Below are positions 21,901 to 28,911 of a DNA stretch of 47,100 bases, piece after piece. How positions within the stretch are numbered: position 1 is the stretch's first letter; every line of letters starts with the position of its first letter. The translations under genes were made by a program, and so were the position numbers. Source of the stretch: Candidatus Parcubacteria bacterium (lineage in GTDB: Bacteria > Patescibacteriota > Patescibacteriia > PEXW01); NCBI GenBank assembly GCA_003597955.1, contig QZJU01000005.1, positions 1 through 47,100 on the forward strand, given 5' to 3'. Under the pieces are notes generated by a model. It did no database searches. It was given only the letters and a program-made list of their open reading frames with translations, and had not been told where the DNA came from.

Positions 21901-22272
21901 TTTAATACTCAAGTGGACAGCCAGCAGCTGCCATTAAAGAACATTGCCATTGACTGGAATGGCGATTTCCAAAGCGACCAGCTTCTGCGCTGGGGCTTTG
22001 CCCCACGGACTGACCCCCAGGATCCACACTCGGTTTCTTACACTTACCGGTTTGGGCAGGGTTTTGCCAGCGGTCAGTGCTACGATGTCGACCAAGGCCC
22101 ATACGCGAATAATACCAATGTCCGCGGTCACGCATATTGTATTGCCAAACCTCAAATTCAAATCCAGGATAACTGGAGCTGGTGCAACGGCGGCCGTTGT
22201 CTTTCCTATCCGGTTAACGGCACAGCCGCTTATTGGCAGCCCTATAGCGGCAATGTCATTGTCATCCGCTAA
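12919..22272 (+). CDS. Giant (3117 aa) Cys-rich secreted/surface protein with jelly-roll-like modules and one dockerin-like domain
   Basis: Signal-like N-terminus; many C-x(4-6)-GC-x2-[FY] repeats; several NSSFE..SGW...ISFYAKS...VEE modules resembling CBM-type jelly rolls; dockerin-like GDADGNGKLENADADYLNNYI...GDVNNDGSVSILDISALIAYL (about 17539-17715). Confidence 0.85.
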   Translation: MMPRLKPTNRKNLRKLMSLNSSRFKVQSQKRVKRSFWLGLLAPIIISTSVFLAFKPTATQAQWTVFDPSVWQQIFQQNTQQTTRWISDAAKKVWETIKKNAGDVAFKNALRVFLGKIAEDTATWIASSGKGQGPLFPDTANYFKDLGKAAAGDYLDTLSKETFGFSLCDPGAAKLQIDIALRVNLNPNWCQESCQKNYEDGTRNLQVTVGDANVNVKTTLATAKERVSLVQEAKTKGGSAYDSLLTNGICRTPWTVDQCLGFYQSAIASGDEKLLADLKLCNNLCSAQRRKASCTLDQIGQNLQSGVISVNGYSVTGEALQEAFEKGKLPEIFEPEGNPLGQFLVLSQERDTRAFEKEQSEKEIRTESFGIGPVRSLISGDIKTPADITRSAAQEGLSTQAAGSAFGVYTGSPIADAIGIFTNTLTSKLIERIFSPSKGIVDPKAKSLVFNPSNAGSTGGVQAAKERFASLAQINFSAGGPIDILNELSACPTDVANVSATALGAVSPNNCVLDQSFRQAIEGRLTVQEAIDRGLLSDQKVFGFDANGREPDFRNGYPYRSLKILRKYRIIPVGWELAAQYIRDFEHQNVSISNLVKQFDDPTSPYFRLLDPSWVLKAPETMCAKTGFSEEIISQEYTDTDGDERGNKNLNYNKRYCNGDSEKNIGKECGCTSGQDTDNPNKPCISKSDDPRVGCFNLHSDLNNPTNQNLIPDTESQKTCAFITPREQQVQRREVCVDEQSCILENDDGSCKQFGTCVEEKDTWRFNGQSCSNQYASCQTFANPAGQQVTYLQNTLQNSVCSGSNAGCQQYCTGYDFNTGKWTCNASLANTKRFDRDVGSCESTSDGCTQFIRQTTGTNLVKNSSFEQSRSINVAGNTEFSGWTTGNGTQTCGIQTFVSAAALSGSQAARIQDLPDCAPPSDDFLQTVNTGLPIANRSFTISFYAKSEGAACQPVTQLRAGGFLTPAPTITVTPDWQRFSYAYTWDAARTESAFDLFFQPSTECVYLLDNVQVEEGASLTDYKDYGTTNLVHLKKPPSEANYNLGCTGNLATDPPACKNYIAKCTQADVGCDLFTPVSGGMSVPAKPGTTCPADQVGCTSFREQSTEGGVLVNHPTRTGRYCQSQLRSPNFTFVSCSTDAECGGVAGDCQPLTSFIAKTGQTCQASEVGCEAFTNLDEVAAGGEGKAQFTKLQLCVLPNDAQLADYYSWVGSNETGYQLKQFRLKRSNVDAGPCTNLQVSGTANAACIDNNPNPQATCTAADLTTNPDCAEFYDAGGTVYYRLRSRIIEGTENCQPFRNAVDNNVYYADSQKSLSCSAQAVGCREYIGNSGNNTRTILTSDFENGTYAPWTFTGGAANPSTESINYGGHSLQVNGTPAQAQANIDGNLRQGASYAVTFWAKSQAGDINLEGILNSFGGQQSFGTVAIKADWNQFTLGPLQFTQGVDGTNERLILRAAAAGFFVDNVVLTELTDSVYRVKASQTACGGFEGCQAYRNRSGSIQNLSDFARLCKSEKVGCEALINTQNSTNAFAETITLPNLRGDADGNGKLENADADYLNNYIYKNGPPPRPLESGDVNNDGSVSILDISALIAYLTRGTSLPSAPYSGDTIITPADSVEYWVNDPEKACQAEAKGCRAFGRESFGTKFELLIAESVYLKDNPDDYGKILCGQQALFCDEFTKPDGSKAYFKNPGGRNCTYQEGTSTQTAGWYITGTQEVCPTWNLNNIPPTVPYGGYAGLCPADQSGCGNFLDPVGTGQSLAANSNFEITNDLAGGVEPKSWTDNYCSNNTQRTCQVNSECGGAGIGCVGGGGLLIYNSASGEVYTSLVGTGNLRQTITLSADTYYVLSAEIKSGYDPALNITTDESAILKLENCRTAQDSLTRVYSPDNSMIYAVDGASLVIRPDRLSRDDYKRFSGRFYSGNAVTCNLAFGSENLAGPTGSLAHWFKNVEVKPTTNSSIIRQSVDSTSCNGQVGDKLGCRLFNDMSNPSLAYDVDQSPLGSSPANPDASGAPAGCTGQSELCDSNILLKVSRDRVCSKWLTPISTVESTKTIGQKENLTLAVATCDSFSPGGQCNHYVDELRCSNNPKKICVADSDCGTGATCKPFPITGNTQAYSREDLRNKTGLVVSGMQWSSTQTVRGNYPFGVAPQIGDDGLPVDDEVIAGNFSGAADLNEAGWEVSLQAASEGTKAELITSEILQSGVNVAPVMIDPYVKVTPSPGGSAPAALRTKTSTLAGKLSKGSSYMLTFKARYLTQPTVTDQTLTAGIASGLENLNTLASSFVPQYHWSGNIQPSTNWQQFIVGPLRLDPTATNEEGNTYSGTHVPFDPATGYIAFATSSSNRTQFAIDEVSLLPALQVDDAGNKYIARSCRSYPEPNALTCSYRDDTGKKFDGWRGYCLEKDPRNPKVCLSWYPVDLLAGERNIFGRVEAAGYADKAPLFMCIRAMGSYSTGTFASPYVDCGGTPSALCDQTRGYRRSIETFMGRGGIRINGLPDNTSLLESTGDCAEVYANCNSDPNNRHGICACSFEDFGDPSDQNFLIDESPGDNINNPVTYRAVSADQHYEYQIERIDWIIQTGSHENDDWQRNDGFTMDASNRVDNGNGTVTWYKDYHFREISPDAGPNGLIVRINFDTSNRIASFSINLADGTAGQGGAWIAGIVYLRELCVQVAQVVNSAGENAAWSENLQSSAFALPNYKYKLTQDDKPYGSIAPPEENFDNPLLWDGNSALPNYQPVQVKQNTSLARSGSAYMSNAGSPLGLYGRTCMGLQGYTLEQASVPYNCNNVSDITQCIRAGGYCNGVGPAKVCVAGPLVNTACFSDADCGVNGKCDYGYNQYYCSVVSGSGHSYGDACAQNSDCGTGGTCTSINNPSGGVYATRTSETYPAQITRALDRLQVLFANVYGMWQWNSTTNAYEVFPTTDAFYSNYVTSWQARYNNMSRCGTNGTDRSLIQTNPNLAYCGNTPSVSNVAIGAQPDGDVFITSGESIQLRFNTQVDSQQLPLKNIAIDWNGDFQSDQLLRWGFAPRTDPQDPHSVSYTYRFGQGFASGQCYDVDQGPYANNTNVRGHAYCIAKPQIQIQDNWSWCNGGRCLSYPVNGTAAYWQPYSGNVIVIR

Positions 22273-22282
22273 ACTTTTTTAA

Positions 22283-25200
22283 ATGAAGAGTTTCCGAGAA
22301 ATCTGGCTATGGCTCAAAAAACATCCTGCCCGAGGCGGGCTGCTTGGGTTGTCCATAAGTTTGCCAATTATTTTCCTTTTAACACCTTTGCCGGCCCGGG
22401 CCGATCTGGATGACGCCATTATCACGATTTTGAGCTGGATCTTTAGCTTTTTTGTTTTTATCCTGGGCAACCTGCTGGTGAAGTTCATCGACCTTTTGGT
22501 TTGGGTGGCGCAGTACAATGACTTTATTGACGCCGAAGCCGTGAAAGTCGGCTGGACAGTGGTGCGCGACATGGCCAATATGTTTTTCATTGTGGCTTTG
22601 CTGCTCACTTCTTTCGGCACCGTCTTTCGCTTCCAGGAATACCGCTACAACCGAATGCTCTCCAAGCTGATTATCATGGCGATTTTGATTAATTTTTCCA
22701 AAACCATCGCCGGATTCTTCATTGATGTTTCGCAGGTGATAATGCTGACATTCGTCAACGCTTTCAAGGATTTGGCCGCGGGAAATTTAACCTCGGCCTT
22801 TGGCGTGGACAAAATTGTGCAGTTTTCACAGACAGCCTCTGCCCAGGGCGGCGACATTAACACTTGGTCAATTGCCGGCGCCATGTTCGCGGCCGTGATA
22901 ATGCTGTTCGTGGCCACGGTGGTGGTGGCGATCTTCGTGCTGTATTTGGTGCAAAGAATAATTATGCTCTGGATTTATGTCATTCTTTCGCCCGCGGCCT
23001 ACATGCTCTCGGTTTTCCCTGGCAACCTGGGTTCGTTTTGGGGCACGTGGTGGCGTGATTTCACCCAGTATGTGGTGCGCGGGCCCGTGATCGCGTTTTT
23101 CCTTTGGCTGGCGTTAACCATCGTGTCTTTGTCCCAAGCCGTCACCAGCGGGAGCATTTTGGGTTCCACCCCAGCCGAATCCCAAGTCGGCCAGCTTGGC
23201 GGAGCGCCTTCCGGCCAACAAGATTTGTCCGCTTTTGCTTCTGAAGCCACGACCAGCGCGAATGTTTTGAATTACCTTGTCGCCGTGGGTTTGCTGGTCG
23301 CCGGCTTGATGCAGGCAGCCAAAGCCGGCAGCGCAGCCGGCGGAGCGGCCAACCGAATGATGGGCAACTTCCAAAGATGGGGCGGCGCCATGGTGGGCGC
23401 GCCAGTGGCGGCCGGTTTGTTTCTGCCCAAGAAAATTACGCGGGAACTGGGCGGCGGCATGGTCAAGCGCGCGGCTTATACCATGGCGGATATGGGCCTG
23501 GCCGTGGGTTCAAAAATTCCGCTTCTGAAAGGCTACATGGGTAAACAGCGAGGTAAGCTAAGGGAACTGCGACATACCAAAGATCAAACTGCTTTGGAAA
23601 ACACAGATTTCAATTCCTTGATGGCCATGCAGGGCTTTACGCCTACTGAGGCGGGTCGGGCCAACAAAGGCGGAGCTTCTGGTTTGATTATTACCAAGCA
23701 TGGCAAAAAGTACGCCAAGCTTTCCATGAAAGACAAAATGAAGGTCTGGAAAAATTTTGCCCAGGATAAGGGCTTCAAACTGCATTACGATGAACAAACC
23801 GGCAATATTTCAGAAGAGTACCAAAGCGCTCGTGGCCGAAGCTTGTTTAATGAAGCCGTATCAAAAAACCCTGCGCTTTGGTCGGTTATGATCAATGACC
23901 TTAAGCAGCAGGAGGGCAAGGCAAATCCAGAGGATTTTTCTGCCGCAGGCAAAGCGAAATATGATCGGATTTTGAAGAAAGCCCGCCAGCAGGCCGACAA
24001 AATGACCAACCAAGGAATCAATGAGATGTCAACTGATTTCTTAACTGAAAAACCAGGTGAACCAGACTCAGCCCAAAGGGCTCGTTATAACGAAGACTTG
24101 GATGTTCGAAAAGCTTTTGTCGAGGGTATGGCCAGGCGCTTGTCAAATGAAAAATACCAGGACACCTATGATAAAAATGTTATTCGCGATCAGCGCTTGG
24201 ATATTATGGAAGCATACGAGAATCTTCAAGAGTCTGGTGATTGGGATTATCCTATCGAGCTTTACAGATCTCCGGATCTTGCAAAAGAAAGCAAAAAAGA
24301 GGGGGTTATACACGAAGGCCTCGACGCGGAATATCAAAGAGACATTGACAAAAAACGCCAGCAAAGAACCGCTGAACGCGTGGCTGCTTACAAACAGCGG
24401 GGCTTGAATTTTCACGAATCCGGGGAATACCTTAATGCGCCCAAGGGCTTTTATTATGATTTGGATAACTACACTTTAAATGAGCGCCAGCGCCAGCGCG
24501 TGGAAGCCAGGGCCAAAGCCAAAGAAAGCGGCGAAGCGGATTATCTAAGCGGTTTAAAAACTTTTTCCACCGGCGCGAGCAATATGCTGGCGGCTGACAG
24601 GGAATTGCTGGAAAAAGCCGGCGTGAGGTTGTCTGCCGGCGGTCATGTGACCAATAAGCAAGCGCTGGCCAGATTGGCCGGGCTGATGAGCGAAAAATTG
24701 GCCACAGATATTAAGAATGTGGAAGATCAGATAACCAACATTGATCAAGAAGAAGCAGAATTACGGAAGCCAACTGGCATGATTGACGCATCGGGCCGAC
24801 CCTTAACCAGGGCTGATCAAGATCCGGAAAAAATTAGAAACATTGAAGCTCAGCGGAATGCCTTGCAAACCCAGAAAGACATATTTACCCAAACCCAAAA
24901 GCGCTTGCAATCCGAAAAAGGCCTTTCCGACATTCAGTTCATTAATAAAGACAGCTATGTGGGCAACCGTTGGAACCTGATTGCCGAAGAAGCCACACAC
25001 AAAAAACTTGACCAAATCGATCCTGACCGCAGTTTCAGAAACAGCTTGATGGAAAATATGTCCGCGCAGGAATTGCAGGGCATTGCGCAATATATGCGCA
25101 AAAAGACGGGCGATCAGAGCTTGAACACGGAAAGGGCTTTTGAAGAATACTTAACTAAAGGCTTGGTGAATATCCGGGGCGAGAAATACGCAGACAAAGC

Positions 25201-26257
25201 GCCAGACGCGGTTAAATTAAAAGAAGGCCTGGCCCTGGCGGTTAAGCGTCAAGCCGAAGCCAAAGGCGTGAAATTGAATTTGCAAGATTTGGAGCCGGAA
25301 GAAATTGAAGCGCCAGCCAAAGTCGGCGTGGTTACTTCAGTTGCCGGAGCGGTTGGCAGGAAAGTGGCCGAGCCATACCAAGCTGTTAAAGCCGGCAAAC
25401 AGTTGGAGGAACTAAGCCGCGGCGACAGAATTGCGCAAACCCGAAAAGCCCAAGTTAGCGAAGCGCAAGCCCAAGTCAAGTCGGCGCAGGAAAAATTGAC
25501 CTATGAGAAAGGCGTATTGTCAGAATTGCAAAAAGCCGCCAAGCCGGAAATTGAAAAATTAAATTCGGAATTTGAAAGGTTGGAACAGGTTAGAAAAACT
25601 ACGATTGACCCGGATTTAGCCGCGGAAACCGCCAAACAGATGAATGCCATTAGAGGGCAGATTTTGGAAAAACAGGCCCCAATAAACGCGCAAAAATCCA
25701 GGGTTGACCAAAGCCAGCAAGCTTTGGAAGCTCAAAAATCCCAATTAGGCGAGAAAGTTGAAGAAAGTTTGCGCCAAGAGAAGTCACAAGAAGCCCTGCG
25801 AGGCAATATACCGGCCAGGCCCGCGCCGCCAACCCGCGCGAGTGTTGCCCAGCCATCGGCTGCGAAGATTCAAACTGAAGCGCCAGTCCCGTCACCAGAG
25901 CAAACCGCCGAACAGGTGGTAAACATCACCAACAACATCCGTCAGGAAATGAAAAACATCCTGCCGTCAACGCCGGAAGCGTTCCGTGATATAATCAAAT
26001 TAGGCTCCGCTTCGCTTGACAGCGCTTTGAGGAACAGTTTGGTTATGCGCTCGCTGATGAACAATTTGCGTAACGGTTTCAATGAAGTCGCGCAGACTAA
26101 GAAACTTTCGAGCTTAGCCCAAACTGAAATTAATAAACGCATTGGTAATTTACAGAAGCATGTCGATAACAACGACGGCGAAAGCTTTAAAGATGAATTT
26201 AGCTCCTTGCAAAGAATGATTGGCTCCAGTTCCGAAGGCGCGGGAGAAGGGGAATAA
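22283..26257 (+). CDS. VirB6/TrbL-like multi-TM T4SS protein with a long charged/coiled-coil C-terminal region
   Basis: Signal sequence and several TM segments (first about 350 aa), then about 950 aa of charged, coiled-coil-like sequence; position upstream of PrgI and VirB4. Confidence 0.7.
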   Translation: MKSFREIWLWLKKHPARGGLLGLSISLPIIFLLTPLPARADLDDAIITILSWIFSFFVFILGNLLVKFIDLLVWVAQYNDFIDAEAVKVGWTVVRDMANMFFIVALLLTSFGTVFRFQEYRYNRMLSKLIIMAILINFSKTIAGFFIDVSQVIMLTFVNAFKDLAAGNLTSAFGVDKIVQFSQTASAQGGDINTWSIAGAMFAAVIMLFVATVVVAIFVLYLVQRIIMLWIYVILSPAAYMLSVFPGNLGSFWGTWWRDFTQYVVRGPVIAFFLWLALTIVSLSQAVTSGSILGSTPAESQVGQLGGAPSGQQDLSAFASEATTSANVLNYLVAVGLLVAGLMQAAKAGSAAGGAANRMMGNFQRWGGAMVGAPVAAGLFLPKKITRELGGGMVKRAAYTMADMGLAVGSKIPLLKGYMGKQRGKLRELRHTKDQTALENTDFNSLMAMQGFTPTEAGRANKGGASGLIITKHGKKYAKLSMKDKMKVWKNFAQDKGFKLHYDEQTGNISEEYQSARGRSLFNEAVSKNPALWSVMINDLKQQEGKANPEDFSAAGKAKYDRILKKARQQADKMTNQGINEMSTDFLTEKPGEPDSAQRARYNEDLDVRKAFVEGMARRLSNEKYQDTYDKNVIRDQRLDIMEAYENLQESGDWDYPIELYRSPDLAKESKKEGVIHEGLDAEYQRDIDKKRQQRTAERVAAYKQRGLNFHESGEYLNAPKGFYYDLDNYTLNERQRQRVEARAKAKESGEADYLSGLKTFSTGASNMLAADRELLEKAGVRLSAGGHVTNKQALARLAGLMSEKLATDIKNVEDQITNIDQEEAELRKPTGMIDASGRPLTRADQDPEKIRNIEAQRNALQTQKDIFTQTQKRLQSEKGLSDIQFINKDSYVGNRWNLIAEEATHKKLDQIDPDRSFRNSLMENMSAQELQGIAQYMRKKTGDQSLNTERAFEEYLTKGLVNIRGEKYADKAPDAVKLKEGLALAVKRQAEAKGVKLNLQDLEPEEIEAPAKVGVVTSVAGAVGRKVAEPYQAVKAGKQLEELSRGDRIAQTRKAQVSEAQAQVKSAQEKLTYEKGVLSELQKAAKPEIEKLNSEFERLEQVRKTTIDPDLAAETAKQMNAIRGQILEKQAPINAQKSRVDQSQQALEAQKSQLGEKVEESLRQEKSQEALRGNIPARPAPPTRASVAQPSAAKIQTEAPVPSPEQTAEQVVNITNNIRQEMKNILPSTPEAFRDIIKLGSASLDSALRNSLVMRSLMNNLRNGFNEVAQTKKLSSLAQTEINKRIGNLQKHVDNNDGESFKDEFSSLQRMIGSSSEGAGEGE

Positions 26258-26267
26258 CTTTATTTCC

Positions 26268-26311
26268 GTCATTGCGAGTCCCTGCCCTTAGGCAGTAACG
26301 AAGCAATCCTT
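26268..26311. repeat. Short palindromic intergenic repeat (GTCATTGCGAG...CGAAGCAATCCTT)
   Basis: gtcattgcgagtccctgcccttaggcagtaacgaagcaatcctt; inner palindrome ctgcccttaggcag. Confidence 0.75.
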
Positions 26312-26317
26312 AAACAA

Positions 26318-26418
26318 TTTGTCATTTCGAGCGGAGCGCAAGCGTAGTCGAGAAATCTCCTTAAAAGATTAGATTCCTCCGCTCATCCCGCTTTTGCGGG
26401 ATTCGGTCGGAATGACAA
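26318..26418. repeat. Second palindromic intergenic repeat (TTTGTCATTTCGAGCGG...GGTCGGAATGACAAT)
   Basis: Ends gtcatttcgag / cggaatgacaa, inner aaatctccttaaaagatt and cccgcttttgcggg; abuts the preceding element and supplies the putative 5' end of the next ORF. Confidence 0.75.
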
Positions 26419-26426
26419 TAAAAAAA

Positions 26427-27767
26427 ATGCCCGATTCCTTATTACTAAAATTTCAAAAATTGCCTGACGCGTTGAAAGCGCGCGCTTCAGACCCCCAAGC
26501 CATGCGCGCTTTGGATTTGCTGGAGAAAGATTTCAGTTTGAATTTGGCGGAATTGGTGATGCGCGTTTTGGTGGGCGAAGTCAGCCCGGAAAAATTAGAC
26601 GAAGCTTTGAATTTGAGTTACGGCGCACCCAAAGAAAAAGCCAAAACTGTCGCTCAGGCAATGTTGGATCGGTTGTTTTTTCCGCACCATTTGCTGGAAG
26701 TCCCGGAGGTCCCGCAGGAAAAACCATTTGCTGCCCCGCCCTTAAAACCGCAAGCCGGCGCTGAACCGTATTTGGTCCATCCGGATGACCAAAAAGATTT
26801 GGTTAAACATACGCAAAACCTGCAAACCGCTCCCCCGCCAGCCATTGACACAAACTTTGAGAGCGTGGTGGCTAGATTAATCAAAGCGGAAAATTTACAG
26901 CTTGACCCGATCGGCCGCCGACGGTTTGAAAAAATCGTCGAGTCTCGTTTGGTTGAGGTGCGGGACAAGCTGGAAACCCGCGACAGCCTGATGCGTTCCT
27001 CAAAGATCGGCGGCATGGGTTTTGATGAGATCCGGGCGGGAAGAATCGGTTTGGAATTGGAAAGAATCGTGGAAGAGCTGCATCGCCGGCCCCGCCCGAC
27101 CCCACAACCGAAACCCGCGCCAGTGCCGATTATTCCCAAACCAGTTGCGCCCAAAGTCGCGCCCGTCGCTCCGCCACCGCCAAAAACTGTGTTGCCGCCC
27201 CCGCCCGTCAAAGCACCAATTTCATCGCAACCCGTTGCTACTCAAATTTTGCCAAAACCGCAAACCTCACCAGCGCCACCCAGTCCAGCCAAAGTCGCGC
27301 CCCCGCCGTGGTTTCGGCCCTCGGGCGTACCGCCGGCCAGGCCGGCGCCAATAAAACCGCCGCCGGTTCCTGTTAAACCCAAAGTTAGAGAGCCCCAGGT
27401 GAGCTATCAAGAAATGGTCACGGATGTCAGGGCGCCGGCAAAAGTTATGGGCCCAACCGAAGTTTTAGCCTCTCTGGATTTGCCGGATTTCAGGCGTTTG
27501 GGTGAAAGCCCCAAAGAACGCGTTGAAAAAATCCGAGATGAAATTGAAGCTTTGGGCAGAGATTCTTTCGCCTTAAAAACCTCGGGCATTCAGGCTTGGC
27601 GTAATTCACCGACCTTCAAGAATTATTTGGAAATTGGCCAGCAAGCCATGGAAAAAAAGCAAGATTTGATTGATGTAATTCAGCTGCTTAAAGCCCAAGG
27701 TAAGCCTGCGCTGGATCAGGAGGAATTTGAGGCCATTGGCTGGCTTATGCGTCAGTTTCGTTTTTAA
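26427..27767 (+). CDS. Hypothetical protein with Pro-rich central region (T4SS operon)
   Basis: Track ORF starts at 26394 with TTG inside a repeat; ATG at 26427 (or 26412) is more plausible. Pro/Lys/Val-rich central segment. Confidence 0.7.
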   Translation: MPDSLLLKFQKLPDALKARASDPQAMRALDLLEKDFSLNLAELVMRVLVGEVSPEKLDEALNLSYGAPKEKAKTVAQAMLDRLFFPHHLLEVPEVPQEKPFAAPPLKPQAGAEPYLVHPDDQKDLVKHTQNLQTAPPPAIDTNFESVVARLIKAENLQLDPIGRRRFEKIVESRLVEVRDKLETRDSLMRSSKIGGMGFDEIRAGRIGLELERIVEELHRRPRPTPQPKPAPVPIIPKPVAPKVAPVAPPPPKTVLPPPPVKAPISSQPVATQILPKPQTSPAPPSPAKVAPPPWFRPSGVPPARPAPIKPPPVPVKPKVREPQVSYQEMVTDVRAPAKVMGPTEVLASLDLPDFRRLGESPKERVEKIRDEIEALGRDSFALKTSGIQAWRNSPTFKNYLEIGQQAMEKKQDLIDVIQLLKAQGKPALDQEEFEAIGWLMRQFRF

Positions 27768-27776
27768 AACAATTTT

Positions 27777-28238
27777 ATGCTGCAATTCGTCGTGCCACAA
27801 TTCATTGATGTCGAAGATAAAATTTTAGGCCCACTAACCGTCAGACAGTTTTTGCAGATTTTGGTCTGGGGCATTGTTATGTTTTTAAGTTTTCGCGTTT
27901 TAAACTTCATCGCATTCATCTTTTTTGGAATTTTTTGGTCGGTTCTGGTTTTTCTGCTGGCCTTCATAAAAATTAACAGCCGGCCGTTTCACTATTTTAT
28001 CCTGTCCATCTTGCAAACCCAGCGCCTACCCAAGCTCCGAGTCTGGCACAAAGAAGAAACCGAATACGAATTCCGCTTTGGCTTTGCAAAGCCCCAGAAA
28101 CCCAAAGCGCCAATTGCTCAAAAGCAGGCTTTAACCGCTTCCCGCTTGACCGAACTTTCTTTAGTGGTCGATACGGGCGGCGCCTATGACGAAACCGGCG
28201 AAGTGGTGGCCGAATCTTTAAAACAAAACCATGCCTAA
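27777..28238 (+). CDS. PrgI family protein
   Basis: QFVVPQFIDVEDKILGPLTVRQFLQIL followed by two adjacent TM segments; directly upstream of VirB4-like genes. Confidence 0.85.
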   Translation: MLQFVVPQFIDVEDKILGPLTVRQFLQILVWGIVMFLSFRVLNFIAFIFFGIFWSVLVFLLAFIKINSRPFHYFILSILQTQRLPKLRVWHKEETEYEFRFGFAKPQKPKAPIAQKQALTASRLTELSLVVDTGGAYDETGEVVAESLKQNHA

Positions 28239-28911
28239 TCAACCTGTGCAAATCCGACCCAAGAGCCCTTCCACCCAGAAATTTTTGGATGTCTGGGAAA
28301 TTAAGGACGATGTGGTGATTTTAAAAAACGGCACCATCCGCAGCGTGCTTTTGGTTTCTTCCATGAACTTCGCTTTAAAAAGCGAAGAAGAGCAAGCAGC
28401 CGTTATCCAGGCCTACACGCAATTTTTGAACACTCTGGATTTTCCTCTGCAAATCGTCATTCAATCCCGCAAGCTGAATATCGATCCATATTTGGATAAT
28501 CTGAAGCTGATTGAAAAAACTCAAGCCAATGAGCTTTTAAAAATGCAAACCCAGGAATACATAACTTACGTCAGGGAGTTGGTGGAGTTGGCCGACATTA
28601 TGTCCAAACGGTTTTATGTCGTGGTGCCTTTTGAAGCGGGCGCCAACAAACGCCAAGGGTTTTTTAAGCGTTTGGCGGCCGTACTTTCGCCTACCAACAT
28701 TATTCACATCAAGCAAAAGCGATTTGAAGAGATGCGCGACGAGCTTTTGAAACGGGTGGATTTTGTGGCCGAAGGTCTATCCGCCATTGGCCTGAAAGCC
28801 GTGCCTTTGGACACCCAAGGTTTGATCGAACTTTTTTACACCACTTACAACCCCCAAACATCGGAACAGGAAAAACCCGGAAATTTTGGGGAATTAAGCA
28901 TTGAACGTTAA
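28231..28911 (+). CDS. TraC/VirB4 N-terminal-domain-like T4SS protein
   Basis: FLDVWEIKDDVVILKNGTIRSVLLVSSMNFALKSEEEQ...ITYVRELVELADIMSKRFYVVVPFE; overlaps the PrgI and VirB4 genes at its ends. Confidence 0.8.
   Translation: MPNQPVQIRPKSPSTQKFLDVWEIKDDVVILKNGTIRSVLLVSSMNFALKSEEEQAAVIQAYTQFLNTLDFPLQIVIQSRKLNIDPYLDNLKLIEKTQANELLKMQTQEYITYVRELVELADIMSKRFYVVVPFEAGANKRQGFFKRLAAVLSPTNIIHIKQKRFEEMRDELLKRVDFVAEGLSAIGLKAVPLDTQGLIELFYTTYNPQTSEQEKPGNFGELSIER

Noticed and set aside
13143-22282. Many antisense and alternate-frame ORFs of 60-130 aa inside the 3117-aa gene
   Set aside because: They overlap a clear long coding frame and show Arg/Pro/Ser-rich translations typical of out-of-frame reading of GC-biased codons.
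26394-26426. N-terminal extension MRDSVGMTIKK of the 26394 ORF
   Set aside because: The TTG start lies in the palindromic repeat; ATG at 26427 (or 26412) is more plausible.
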